Positions 53,585 to 62,418 of a DNA stretch of 64,000 nt are shown in pieces. How positions within the stretch are numbered: position 1 is the first letter of the stretch; every line of letters begins with the position of its first letter. A program made the position numbers and the translations under genes. This DNA is from Tuberibacillus sp. Marseille-P3662 (lineage in GTDB: Bacteria; Bacillota; Bacilli; Bacillales; Sporolactobacillaceae), in NCBI RefSeq assembly GCF_900178005.1, contig NZ_FXBS01000006.1, forward strand, positions 1,769,585-1,833,584, written 5' to 3'. Below the pieces are notes generated by a model, which had not been told where the DNA came from, did not search any database, and saw only the letters and a list, made by a program, of their open reading frames with translations.

Positions 53585-54245
53585 TTAAACCTTTCGCTTC
53601 ACCTCATCCAATGTTCTCCCATTCACATCCTTCCACTCAACCCAACCATTGCTCGACCTTTTCAAAATACAATCAGCCGCCATAGAAGGTGAGTTGAACA
53701 AGTAGTCGGTTTGAAAAATATATTTATTATCCCTTTGGATAACCACACCGTCATCGATCATCTGTTCAATCCGTGCCATATGATGAGTAAAACGCTGCTT
53801 AAAGCTTTCCACAGGTTCTAAGACCATCCCCGAGCCTTCGAAAACGACAAAACCATCATACGTTAACTCCCCTTTGGCAGTAATGCCACTACTTTTACAA
53901 TAGAACACGCTGTGATCATCTGCTTGAGCGTCATCTGAATTCTCATCTCTTAATGGTTCAAAGACCGGATAACCAAGCGTCGATAGCAGAAGTTTCATTG
54001 TGCCAAAAATATCAAAGAGATCCGCTTGTCGCCATTCCGGAACAAATGACTGCGTGGGTATCGTCTGATCCACAAAGAATCTTTTTGCTTCCCTTACTTG
54101 ATGATAAGCGTGATTTTCAAGGAATTTAACGTCTGTTTAGTGAATTGGTTTTGCTTATTATTTGTCACGATAACAACAGCTGTTGTCCAAAAGTCTTTGC
54201 TTTTATGATGCTGTTTGAGCCGTTCTGAACATCTATAGTATTATA
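53585..54245 (-). pseudogene. Frameshifted GIY-YIG nuclease / DUF4357 protein gene
   Basis: The upstream part reads CSERLKQHHKSKDFWTTAVV then IVTNN in one frame (GIY-YIG domain end). Near 54125 the frame shifts and VKFLENHAYHQVREAKRF continues into the 162-residue open frame at 53585-54073. That frame holds the linker TIPTQSFVPEWRQADLFD and the C-terminal DUF4357 (YLFNSPSMAADCILKRSSNG then WVEWKDVNGRTLDE). The GIY-YIG catalytic start is missing. The open C-terminal portion could still be made from GTG 54073 but lacks the nuclease. Confidence 0.75.
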
Positions 54246-54338
54246 AGAGGACGTAACAATTCCGAAATAGGATACCCAGATATTTTGTAACTTAGTGTTT
54301 CAATAATATTGTGGATGATCTCGTTCGAAAGTAAAACA

Positions 54339-54367
54339 TTCGCTCTCAGCATTTGACTGAGAGCGAA
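54339..54367 (-). terminator. Terminator of sda
   Basis: TTCGCTCTCAG and CTGAGAGCGAA form a perfect 11-bp stem with a seven-base loop. The stem overlaps the sda stop codon and is followed on the minus strand by ATGTTTT. Confidence 0.75.
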
Positions 54368-54483
54368 CGTCGCTTGAGCTCATTTTGTAACAGTTCAATA
54401 AAATCATCATCAAGCTCTAATTGCTTAGCTTGATAAAATGAATCCATTAAAAGTTCATCAGATAGGCGATTTAATCCTCTCAT
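54346..54483 (-). CDS. sda: Sda-like sporulation histidine-kinase inhibitor
   Basis: A 45-aa protein: MRGLNRLSDELLMDSFYQAK, then QLELDDDFIELLQNELKRRS and LSVKC. This matches the Sda helical hairpin (RKLSDELLIESY...LNxDFIELIENEIKRRSL), which binds KinA-type kinases and blocks the sporulation phosphorelay when replication is disturbed. Start ATG 54483 has GGGATG upstream and the stop is inside a strong terminator. It is too short for ordinary ORF lists. In B. subtilis sda transcription depends on DnaA; no clear DnaA boxes are visible here. Confidence 0.85.
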   Translation of the reverse strand: MRGLNRLSDELLMDSFYQAKQLELDDDFIELLQNELKRRSLSVKC

Positions 54484-54666
54484 GTTGATCATCCCTACTA
54501 AAATTTATGATCCATCATTGTTAGATAGTCAATATTATATCAAAACTGCAAGCTTTACGCCTTCCGTAAAGCTATTCTAGAATGCCTCTCATACCGATCC
54601 GATTAAATGTTGTAAATTCTTATCGAGGATGTGCCAAGGTATTCCATTATGAAGATAGCAATGATT

Positions 54667-55674
54667 TTAGTCGTTGTTGGCTAATGCACTACGGTCCGCT
54701 TGTTGTGGCGGCTTCTCAAGCCACCCTTTTCTAATCATTATATTCGCGCCGTCTTCAGCGTATTTGCCGATCTCAGCCATTAATCGTGAATATTTTGCCG
54801 CTAAGTCTCGTCGCATCGACGTGGCCATAGCTGTTCCATAATAACCCATGCCTATCGCAATTAAAGCCGTCGTCTGAAACATCATTAGCTTATCAGAAAA
54901 AGGGGCCTGAGTGGACGTTGTGACTTCATAATCCCAAGTCATCGGTGCTTGGAGGTCATCCGATCGTAAAGCGGAATTGAATATTTCAACGTGTTTGGCG
55001 GCAATCTCTTTACCACGGACCATGTATTTGCCTACTTCTTTGGATAGAGCGACTTGACTAAAACCCATCATAGTTGCCCTTCCTAAGGCATTTCTTTGGG
55101 CATTATCAAATAAGTTTGCAATTTCTACCGATAGTAAGGGGCGTTGTGTTCCCCACCATCCCCTAAGATATTGTTGAGAATCAGCAAACGTGACTTGGTC
55201 TTGATAGGGAATATTCGGTGAACGGGTGTAAAGCCCTTTCGACAACAACACCTCATTTGCCATTCTATGTAATTCAAGCACATCCCTCATACATTGCGAA
55301 AAATAGGCATGAATGTCTTGGCGGGCAGCTAATGCCACAGACATGCTGTAAGAATTCATGGCTAATTTAGCCGATTGCTGGACATAAGCCAAGATAAATG
55401 TATCCGAATAGAGACGTGGCGCGGTAACATTAACATCATCATCCGTAAACCCTTGTGGAACAGCATTTCCTTCAGCCTCAAATATCGCTGTTAGTTGCTC
55501 AAGGTGGGTTTGAGCTAACTGGAGCGCATAGTCCAAAACTGAGCGAATCTCGTCATCATCAACATGGTTTAAAAAGTACCGTAATAGGCATCTCATCATC
55601 GTATCGTTTTGGTAAGCGGACCATATTTGTGAGAGTTCGGCCGACGTCAATTGAATGTTCTGTTCGTTGAGCAT
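54667..55674 (-). CDS. DUF3231 family protein
   Basis: A 335-aa protein made of two similar helical halves (about 10-165 and 185-330), each with the ferritin-like pattern of DUF3231. Landmarks are LTSAELSQIWSAYQNDTMMRCLLRYFLNHV, RLYSDTFILAYV, and in the second half ALGRATMMGFSQVALSKEVGKYMVRGKEI and DKLMMFQTTALIAIGMGYYG. The family is found in spore-formers and has no established function. ATG 55674 follows GGAGG (11 bases); ATG 55692 has no site. It shares the segment between the two 258-bp repeats with sda. Confidence 0.85.
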   Translation of the reverse strand: MLNEQNIQLTSAELSQIWSAYQNDTMMRCLLRYFLNHVDDDEIRSVLDYALQLAQTHLEQLTAIFEAEGNAVPQGFTDDDVNVTAPRLYSDTFILAYVQQSAKLAMNSYSMSVALAARQDIHAYFSQCMRDVLELHRMANEVLLSKGLYTRSPNIPYQDQVTFADSQQYLRGWWGTQRPLLSVEIANLFDNAQRNALGRATMMGFSQVALSKEVGKYMVRGKEIAAKHVEIFNSALRSDDLQAPMTWDYEVTTSTQAPFSDKLMMFQTTALIAIGMGYYGTAMATSMRRDLAAKYSRLMAEIGKYAEDGANIMIRKGWLEKPPQQADRSALANND

Positions 55675-55956
55675 TGTGGTGTATACCTCCATACAAAATC
55701 TAATATGGCGTTAATATTAGTCAATCTTACCTTTCCCGGCCATTAACTTTCGTATTCGCTAATTTATGAAGGGGCAAAATACATTAATCAAAAGGGGCTG
55801 GGACAAAATGAAGGCTGGTGCTTTCATAAGAGTCAGATTAAGATTAAATCCTGTTCAACTCTACCATTGTTACTTATGAAAGCCTTTATCTAACGGACAT
55901 CCATCACCCTCATCAATAACCGCTATCTCAAAATATCGCATTCATGGATTAAGCGC

Positions 55957-55988
55957 AAAAAAACCCCTGCGATAACAAGGGTTTTTTT
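55957..55988. terminator. Bidirectional hairpin terminator
   Basis: AAAAAAACCC (55957-55966) pairs with GGGTTTTTTT (55979-55988). The surrounding 55675-56045 contains no gene; a GGGGCTGGGACAAAATG stretch at about 55795 resembles the flanks of Bacillales insertion sequences, but no transposase remains. Confidence 0.65.
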
Positions 55989-56045
55989 GAACGTTTCGGG
56001 TACAAATCCGACAAAACAAATATGATATGAAATTACTTTGCAGAC

Positions 56046-56303
56046 GAGTCAATTTCATAAATGCTTATATTCATCATTGATTCGAATAACCCAACGGTCT
56101 GATGGATTAATGTTTGTCAATTCAGCGGGTTAACATCGTTGATTGGAACGGCAGGCGGCGACTCCTGCGGGAATAGCATGAGTCTTGAGACCCCGCAATG
56201 CGAAGCATGAGGAGGCTCAAGCCATGCCCGCGGAAAGCGTCCGCCTAGAGTGGAAATCAACAGGCCAAGCACACTTACACATGTTTGGGTTTTCTGCTTT
56301 AGT
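56046..56303. repeat. 258-bp dispersed structured repeat, copy B
   Basis: Same length and orientation as 53030-53287, differing at a handful of positions clustered in the first 100 bases. Its end is seven bases from the stop of the alcohol dehydrogenase gene, so it forms that gene's 3' flank. Confidence 0.85.
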
Positions 56304-56309
56304 TTTAAA

Positions 56310-57500
56310 TTATGAAATTGATTCAGGCAATACTTTATTGTAGATTTTAATGATATCGTCTTTAACTGCTTTTCTAGGATTAGTTAAAGCAGTCGTATCG
56401 TTCATGGCATCCTCAGCGAGTTGTTCGACTTTGTCTTCCGTAAAATCGACCCCTAAGTAACTGAATGATTCTGGAATGTCTAGAGAACTTAAGAAATCCC
56501 TCACAAGCGGCATTAAGCTGCCTGCTGCTTTCGATTCACTTTCTAACACAAGTTTAGGGTCAAACATACGAGCGACGTCAGCGTATTTCTTCGGATTGGC
56601 TGGAAGATTATGGTCCAAAATAGACGGAAGAATAATCGCATTCGCAAGACCATGTGGGACACCATATCGAGCCGACATTGGATGGGATAGCGAGTGGACT
56701 AGACCAAGTCCAGATAAGCTAAAGGCCATACCAGCAAGTGTACTAGCTAAATGGACTTGTGCCCGTGCTTCTACATTAGCGGCATGTGCGTATGTTTGTG
56801 GGAGATGATCCATAACCATACGAATGGCCTGCAGGGCAATCCCATCGGTAAATGGATTTGCCGGTAGCGATACATAAGCCTCAATCGCATGAACAAGGGT
56901 ATCACTGCCAGTTGCTGCCACATGTTGTCTAGGAAGCCCAAGCGTCAAAGTTGGGTCAACAAATACCGTTTTCGGAATAATATTTGGAGATACTAAGACT
57001 AATTTTCTTCCTGCTTCCGCATCGGTAATCACGCTGACACGTGTGACCTCCGAACCTGTACCAATAGTCGTTGGAATGGCAAATAAAGGTGGTAACTTGT
57101 CCTCAATAGGTTTGCGACCAGCGGTATAGTCCAATACAAACCCAGAATGTGTGGCGCCAACGGCTAATGCTTTTGCAAAATCGATGGCACTGCCGCCGCC
57201 AATCATGACAATCATGTCAGCTGCTTCTTTCTCATACATTTCGACGCCAGCCATAACCGAATCGGCTGTGGGGTTAGGTTGAACGTCAGAGAAAACATAG
57301 TAATCAATTCCTGCTTCAGCTAAAGGATTTGTAACGTTATCAACGACTCCTGAATCAATAAGTCCCTTATCCGTAACGATAAATACCTTTTTCCCATTCA
57401 CTTGTTTGACACTATTTGCTAATTCCTGTTGCACAATATTTAATCCAAATTTCAAATCTGCTTGAATCCCTAGATTAAATGGCTGGTTTTGCAGTCCCAT
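56310..57500 (-). CDS. Iron-containing alcohol dehydrogenase
   Basis: A 396-aa group III ADH. GGGSAIDFAKALAVG binds NAD(P), and GTGSEVTRVSVITD follows. Metal ligands lie in GSDTLVHAIEAYVS (Asp, His) and GLGLVHSLSHPMSARYGVPHGLANA (His residues). ATG 57500 is eight bases from GGGGAG; GTG 57509 overlaps it. With the aldehyde dehydrogenase upstream it forms an alcohol-to-aldehyde-to-acid pair, divergent from a double-TetR regulator. The natural alcohol is unknown. Confidence 0.92.
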   Translation of the reverse strand: MGLQNQPFNLGIQADLKFGLNIVQQELANSVKQVNGKKVFIVTDKGLIDSGVVDNVTNPLAEAGIDYYVFSDVQPNPTADSVMAGVEMYEKEAADMIVMIGGGSAIDFAKALAVGATHSGFVLDYTAGRKPIEDKLPPLFAIPTTIGTGSEVTRVSVITDAEAGRKLVLVSPNIIPKTVFVDPTLTLGLPRQHVAATGSDTLVHAIEAYVSLPANPFTDGIALQAIRMVMDHLPQTYAHAANVEARAQVHLASTLAGMAFSLSGLGLVHSLSHPMSARYGVPHGLANAIILPSILDHNLPANPKKYADVARMFDPKLVLESESKAAGSLMPLVRDFLSSLDIPESFSYLGVDFTEDKVEQLAEDAMNDTTALTNPRKAVKDDIIKIYNKVLPESIS

Positions 57501-57586
57501 TATAAACACTCCCCTGTGTTAAGTAGTCAGATAGAACTGGCTATATACTTATTAAGTCTTAAAGTCTATTAGCAATATATGATATT

Positions 57587-58918
57587 TTAATTGGCCTGAT
57601 GATAAACAGCTTTTTCATGCGAAAATGCTTTGAAACCGTAGACACCGTGATAAGAGCCTATACCACTTGTATTAACGCCGCCGAATGGCAAATTCAATTC
57701 CCTGAATTGAACCAAAACATCATTAACTGCCGCGCCGCCTGATGTCGTATAATTTAATACTTTATCAATTACATTTTGGTTGGAACTAAAGATGTACGTA
57801 GCAAGGGGTTTATCTCGTTCGGTAATGTAATCAATCACATCATCCAATTGGTCATAGTTAAGCATTGGCAAAATAGGAGCGAAAATTTCCTCCTGCATGA
57901 TCTTCATGTCTGGAGTAACATTCTTTAACACTGTTGGATGAACCGTGCGATCCTCTTTGTCAAACTCACCGCCGAAAATGGCTTCTGCCCCTTTACTAAT
58001 GGCATCATCATATAACGCTTTAATGCGGTTGAAATTGCGTTCATTGACGATTTGTGTGAATTTATTTTTATCTAGCACACCGTCTGACGAAAATCCACTT
58101 TGGACAACTGACTGCAACGCATTTGCAAACGCTTCTTGTTGATCTTCTTTGATAAATAAGTAATCTGGTGCAATGCAAGTTTGTCCAGCATTAGCAAATT
58201 TACCTATACCGATTTTCTTAGCAGCGTCGATCAAATCATATCCGTCATCAATGATTGTTGGGCTTTTTCCACCCAGTTCAAGTGTCACTGAGGCAAGATG
58301 CTTGGCAGCTGCTGTCATTACAATTTTTCCGACTCTAGTACTTCCAGTGAAGAAAATATGATCAAATGGTTGCTCTAGCAACTCAGTAGCTACATCGACA
58401 TCCCCTTCAAAACTAGCGACTTCCTTCTCATCAAAGGCTTCGCGAATAATCTTTGCAGCCATTTTCTCCGTATTCTCCGTCATATCAGACAATTTAACGA
58501 TTGCAGTATTTCCCGCTGAAATGGCAGCTGCAAGTGGTACCATCGTAAGCATGAACGGATAATTCCATGGTCCAAGCACCAAACAAACGCCTTTTGGTTC
58601 ATAGATCAATTGCCCATGGGCTTCCGAATTTAACGAAGAAGCAACTTCTTTGGGTGCCATCCACTCATCGAGATGCTCTATATTATCTTTAATAGAATTC
58701 ACTGTTCCAGCGATTTCAGCTGATTGAACTTCCTTATGGGGCTTTCGTACATCTTGTTGAATCGCCTCAATAATCTCTTCCTCATGTGCTTGTATAACTT
58801 CTAAGAAACGGTTAAGTTTTGCCTTTCGTTCTTCTGCGGTTGTCGCACGCATCTTTCTTTGGTGCGCTTTTTGTAATTTGAATACACGTTGTATTTCTTC
58901 TTGAGTCTGTTTATCCAT
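57587..58918 (-). CDS. Aldehyde dehydrogenase (class 3-like, YwdH type)
   Basis: A 443-aa NAD(P)-dependent aldehyde dehydrogenase of the shorter class that includes YwdH and coniferyl-aldehyde enzymes. Landmarks are VLGPWNYPFMLTMVPLAAAI, FTGSTRVGKIV, the general base in VTLELGGKSPTI (about residue 212) and the nucleophile in NAGQTCIAPDYL (about 244), then LPFGGVNTSGIGSYHG. I start at ATG 58918, preceded by GAGGGGGA; the longer frame to 59035 has no ribosome site and lies in the divergent promoter region. It is first in the ALDH-ADH operon. Confidence 0.92.
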   Translation of the reverse strand: MDKQTQEEIQRVFKLQKAHQRKMRATTAEERKAKLNRFLEVIQAHEEEIIEAIQQDVRKPHKEVQSAEIAGTVNSIKDNIEHLDEWMAPKEVASSLNSEAHGQLIYEPKGVCLVLGPWNYPFMLTMVPLAAAISAGNTAIVKLSDMTENTEKMAAKIIREAFDEKEVASFEGDVDVATELLEQPFDHIFFTGSTRVGKIVMTAAAKHLASVTLELGGKSPTIIDDGYDLIDAAKKIGIGKFANAGQTCIAPDYLFIKEDQQEAFANALQSVVQSGFSSDGVLDKNKFTQIVNERNFNRIKALYDDAISKGAEAIFGGEFDKEDRTVHPTVLKNVTPDMKIMQEEIFAPILPMLNYDQLDDVIDYITERDKPLATYIFSSNQNVIDKVLNYTTSGGAAVNDVLVQFRELNLPFGGVNTSGIGSYHGVYGFKAFSHEKAVYHQAN

Positions 58919-59051
58919 GATTGCTTCTTCCCCCTCGCAGTGAGATAATAATTCTATGACGAACTGTGACGAAATCGTTACGTTTTTCATCACTGATTTA
59001 ATTCTAGACCTAAATATATGCTTTAAAAAAGACAATGAAAGATGATATGTA

Positions 59052-59113
59052 CGTTATCGTATATTTGCATAAAAAATGTTCATTCAGCCGTAAGCAAAAA
59101 AAGTGTGATAACG
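59052..59113. promoter_or_regulatory. Inverted half-sites in the ALDH/TetR divergent region
   Basis: CGTTATC (59052-59058) and GATAACG (59107-59113) are exact inverted copies, 48 bases apart, in the gap between the divergent ALDH and regulator genes. They are candidate sites for the two-domain TetR protein. Confidence 0.4.
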
Positions 59114-59129
59114 CTAGGGGGTACCATTC

Positions 59130-60314
59130 GTGTCACGAATCAATGACATTGATTCTAATTCAACGACTTCTAAATTGAAGGATGCTCTAATGTCTTTATT
59201 AGTTAATAAGGACATTCGCCAGATAACAACGAAGGAGGTAGCGAAACTGGCCCATGTGAGTCGTGGCGCACTTTACGTTCACTATGATGATAAATACGAC
59301 CTTTTCAACGAAATTGTCGAAGAGATGCAAGAAGGCATCCGTCAAGCCATTTACCATTCATTCAAAGATAAAGAATATATTAACTTTAACCATATAGATT
59401 TGCAGGTTCATCCGATCCTATCTTATGTGAGTGAACATAAACACTTTTTCAAAACAATGATGGATCGCAGCAAAGAGCCGTTTGTCAATTTCCACCAGTT
59501 CTTCACCCAGGTCTATAACGAAGATGGCATTTTGGCTCCTGCAAAAGTCAACCTTTCACCGGCGCAACGAGATTTATATGGGCATTACCGTGCTTTGTAT
59601 AATTACGCCATTATATGGTATTGGATGCAGGATGGTATGACGTCTTCCCCAGAAGTCGTCACCCAACAACTTTTGCAATTAATCCGTCAGAAACGTTTTT
59701 ATTGGATTTTCGGTCATGCCGTGGATCTGAATCCATATTATCTTGACACGGCGCACGTCGACCGCCGTGTTATCCGTACCAGACAGGCTTTACAGGAAGC
59801 CATGATTGAATTAACAATAGAGAAGAAAAACTATTCTGCTGTTACAATATCGGACATTGCCCGTCGAAGTAATATCCGCCGGGCAACTTTTTATGATCAT
59901 TATTCGGATAAAGAAGCCCTATTAAAAGCCATCATTCATCAATCATGTATTGACCTGATTCATTTTTTCACGGTGGAAACAAATCTTAAGGAAATCACTG
60001 TTGAACAATCGGAAGAGGCTCTTATACGTTTGTTTGCCTACCTTTCAAAACACCGGTCAATTGTTCATTTCATTAATGCTGACTATGGGATCCCTGATCC
60101 GATACCAGAAATGCTCAATTGTTTAAGCGAATTTTATCTGAGACAAGACATGACTATTACTGCTGGCAAGAAGATATATGCTTACTATATATCGGGGTTG
60201 ATCGTCGGGTTAATCCTATACCGGTTGATCGACGGAACAGAACACGACCCCGAGTTTTTGGCGAAGGAATTTGTTGAGTTCTTGGATTTGAAGAAATATC
60301 GAGTGGTTTTGTAG
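59130..60314 (+). CDS. Tandem double-TetR-type transcriptional regulator
   Basis: A 394-aa protein, twice the usual TetR length. Residues 15-65 contain one TetR helix-turn-helix (ITTKEVAKLAHVSRGALYVHYDDKYDLFNEI). Residues about 215-270 contain a second, independent one (AVTISDIARRSNIRRATFYDHYSDKEALLKAI). Each is followed by a helical ligand/dimer region of YsiA/DhaS-like type, and both halves end with the FxRxxK-like tails (LIRQKRFYWIFGH; GLIVGLILYRLIDG). GTG 59130 follows GGGGGT. It is divergent from ALDH-ADH, so it probably controls that pair. A terminator follows at 60326-60374. Confidence 0.85.
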   Translation: MSRINDIDSNSTTSKLKDALMSLLVNKDIRQITTKEVAKLAHVSRGALYVHYDDKYDLFNEIVEEMQEGIRQAIYHSFKDKEYINFNHIDLQVHPILSYVSEHKHFFKTMMDRSKEPFVNFHQFFTQVYNEDGILAPAKVNLSPAQRDLYGHYRALYNYAIIWYWMQDGMTSSPEVVTQQLLQLIRQKRFYWIFGHAVDLNPYYLDTAHVDRRVIRTRQALQEAMIELTIEKKNYSAVTISDIARRSNIRRATFYDHYSDKEALLKAIIHQSCIDLIHFFTVETNLKEITVEQSEEALIRLFAYLSKHRSIVHFINADYGIPDPIPEMLNCLSEFYLRQDMTITAGKKIYAYYISGLIVGLILYRLIDGTEHDPEFLAKEFVEFLDLKKYRVVL

Positions 60315-60325
60315 TCATTTCACAC

Positions 60326-60374
60326 AAAAAGTGTGCGGTCGAGTCATGTCATGTCGATAACCGCACACTTTTTT
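60326..60374 (+). terminator. Rho-independent terminator after the TetR gene
   Basis: AAAAAGTGTGCGGT and ACCGCACACTTTTT form a 14-bp stem with a 20-base loop and a T-run. It may serve the convergent symporter gene as well. Confidence 0.8.
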
Positions 60375-60447
60375 GGTTATTCTCGATGGGAACCAGGACG
60401 CAGTTTTCCTCATCCTCTCTCTTATTTTACAGATCATGCTTTAGCTT

Positions 60448-61881
60448 TTATTCACTACTTACTTTTGCCGATCCCGTTTGTTCATGGTTGCCTTTACCCC
60501 ATAAATTCTCTAACTGTTCTAGTGATCGACCTTTGGTTTCAGGAACCATCTTCCATACAAAGATCGCGGAAATGACACTCATGAGACCATAGAACCCATA
60601 AGTTAATCCCCCACTAAAGTCAATCATCGCAGGATAGGTTGATGAGATAAAGAAGTTGGCTGCCCATTGAGCGGCAACGGCAATGGCCATCGCTTGTCCT
60701 CGGATTTTGTTAGGAAATATTTCTGATAGTAATACCCAACATATGGGTCCCCAAGACATCATAAAGCAAGCTGTGTAAAAAATGATAAACACTAATGTCC
60801 ATATGCCAAAAATTTCATTTTGAGCTAATAGGGCAACACCAAACATGCCAATCGCCATACCGATAGAACCTATCATTAGAAGCGGTTTTCGTCCCCATTT
60901 ATCGACCGTTTGAATCGCGATAATTGTGAACCCGACATTGACAACACCCATTATAATCGTTTGCAGCATCGAGGCACTTTCACCTGCACCCATACTTTCA
61001 AAAATACGCGGCGCATAATATAGGGCGACGTTAATACCAATAAATTGTTGGAATACAGAAAGCAGAATCCCCACAATAATGACCGTTTTGCCAAAGGACA
61101 ACAACTTTCCAGTCGATGCCTTTGCATTCAATGATGCGCGAATATCGGACAAAACTTCTTTTGCTTGATCTTTGGAACCATTAATTTTCGATAAAATATT
61201 AAAGGCTTGATCTTCTTTGTTTTTAGAGGCCAAGAACCTTGGTGTTTCAGGCACATAAAATAATAATCCAAAAAATAATAGTGCAGGTAGTGCCTCCGAA
61301 GCAAACATGAATCTCCAACCCACATCATGAATCCAAGCGGTTGGTTGTCCATTGGCAATACTCCAGTTAACGAAATAAACAACTAATTGTCCAAATATAA
61401 CAGCGAATTGATACCATGAAACTAATCGACCTCGAATGCCTTGAGGCGCAATCTCACCAATATAGGTTGGCGACGTTGCCGATGCGATACCAACCCCTAT
61501 ACCACCTAGAATTCTGTATAGGTTAAACATGATCAATAATCCTACGGATGGTTCATTGAACTCAAAAAACAAGAACTCTGGGTAGGCTGATCCTAAAGCA
61601 GAAAGAAGAAATAAACCAGCAGCGATCATTAACGAATTTTTTCTCCCAAAACGATTAGAAAAGAATCCAGATATTAGACCACCAATAATACAACCAATTA
61701 ATGCACTCGAAACCGTCAATCCATGAACAAAAGACCCTAGCCCTAAACCATCAATTAAGTAAAGCTCCACTGACTGCTCGGCACCCGATATAACAGCTGT
61801 ATCATAGCCAAATAACAACCCGCCTAAGGTTGCAATCAAAGCAATAAAAACCACATATGAAGACTTATTTCTGGTTTTCAT
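60448..61881 (-). CDS. Sugar/proton symporter (MFS sugar-porter family)
   Basis: A 477-aa transporter with 12 membrane segments. All sugar-porter signatures are present: GGLLFGYDTAVISGA in TM1, GFFSNRFGRKNSLM, YRILGGIGVGIASATSPTYIGEIAP with RGRLVSWYQ, VPETPRFLASK, QQFIGINVALYYAP, DKWGRKPLL and the C-terminal VPETKGRSLEQLE. It is closest in pattern to XylE/AraE/IolT-like H+ symporters; pentose or inositol uptake is possible. A weak catabolite-response-like site lies at 61958. It is monocistronic. Confidence 0.92.
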   Translation of the reverse strand: MKTRNKSSYVVFIALIATLGGLLFGYDTAVISGAEQSVELYLIDGLGLGSFVHGLTVSSALIGCIIGGLISGFFSNRFGRKNSLMIAAGLFLLSALGSAYPEFLFFEFNEPSVGLLIMFNLYRILGGIGVGIASATSPTYIGEIAPQGIRGRLVSWYQFAVIFGQLVVYFVNWSIANGQPTAWIHDVGWRFMFASEALPALLFFGLLFYVPETPRFLASKNKEDQAFNILSKINGSKDQAKEVLSDIRASLNAKASTGKLLSFGKTVIIVGILLSVFQQFIGINVALYYAPRIFESMGAGESASMLQTIIMGVVNVGFTIIAIQTVDKWGRKPLLMIGSIGMAIGMFGVALLAQNEIFGIWTLVFIIFYTACFMMSWGPICWVLLSEIFPNKIRGQAMAIAVAAQWAANFFISSTYPAMIDFSGGLTYGFYGLMSVISAIFVWKMVPETKGRSLEQLENLWGKGNHEQTGSAKVSSE

Positions 61882-61957
61882 AAAAATGTGTAAGAGCTAA
61901 AACAAATAATTTTGTCAGGCCCTCACTCTATCCCCCTTTTTATTTCAATCGATAATA

Positions 61958-61971
61958 TTGAAGCGCTTTCG
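61958..61971. promoter_or_regulatory. Possible catabolite-response element
   Basis: TTGAAGCGCTTTCG resembles the cre consensus (centre GCGC, TTTC on the right), with mismatches in the left arm. It lies 77 bases before the sugar symporter start. The remaining 61882-62320 shows no gene. Confidence 0.3.
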
Positions 61972-62326
61972 AATGGCGGCCTAATTATGAATAACGAAGT
62001 CCATAGACAATGAGGCCATTATGTCCATTCTTTTATATCATTCGAATTTTCAGGTATTTTTCAATAAAAATGTAACCCCTTCCATAACAGCACGTCCATC
62101 TTATGCGACCGATCCATTCCTCACCTCTCTCTCAAGTCATTATTTCAATGAACAAAACTTTATTTACCCTTTAAACTAAGTTTACTTCCTAAATGGAAGC
62201 GTTGTCAATAGTTTTAACACCCCATTGACGGTCGGTATGAATGGAGAATGATAAATCCAATATGAAAATGTTCGTTAGTTGTAGATGTAAGCGAAGTTTT
62301 ACTATATGGGGCCAAACACAAAAAAA

Positions 62327-62382
62327 GCTCCCTTATAAGGTAAACAGATTTTATTATCTCATCTGTCTAACTTATGGGGAGC
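62327..62382 (-). terminator. Long hairpin terminator after the YhcN-like gene
   Basis: GCTCCC (62327-62332) pairs with GGGAGC (62377-62382), with further pairing inward (TTATAAG/CTTAT, ACAGAT/ATCTGT). Seven A residues at 62320-62326 give a T-run for minus-strand transcripts. Confidence 0.7.
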
Positions 62383-62418
62383 CTATTATTGCTTAGTTAA
62401 CCCATTGATAACAATTCA

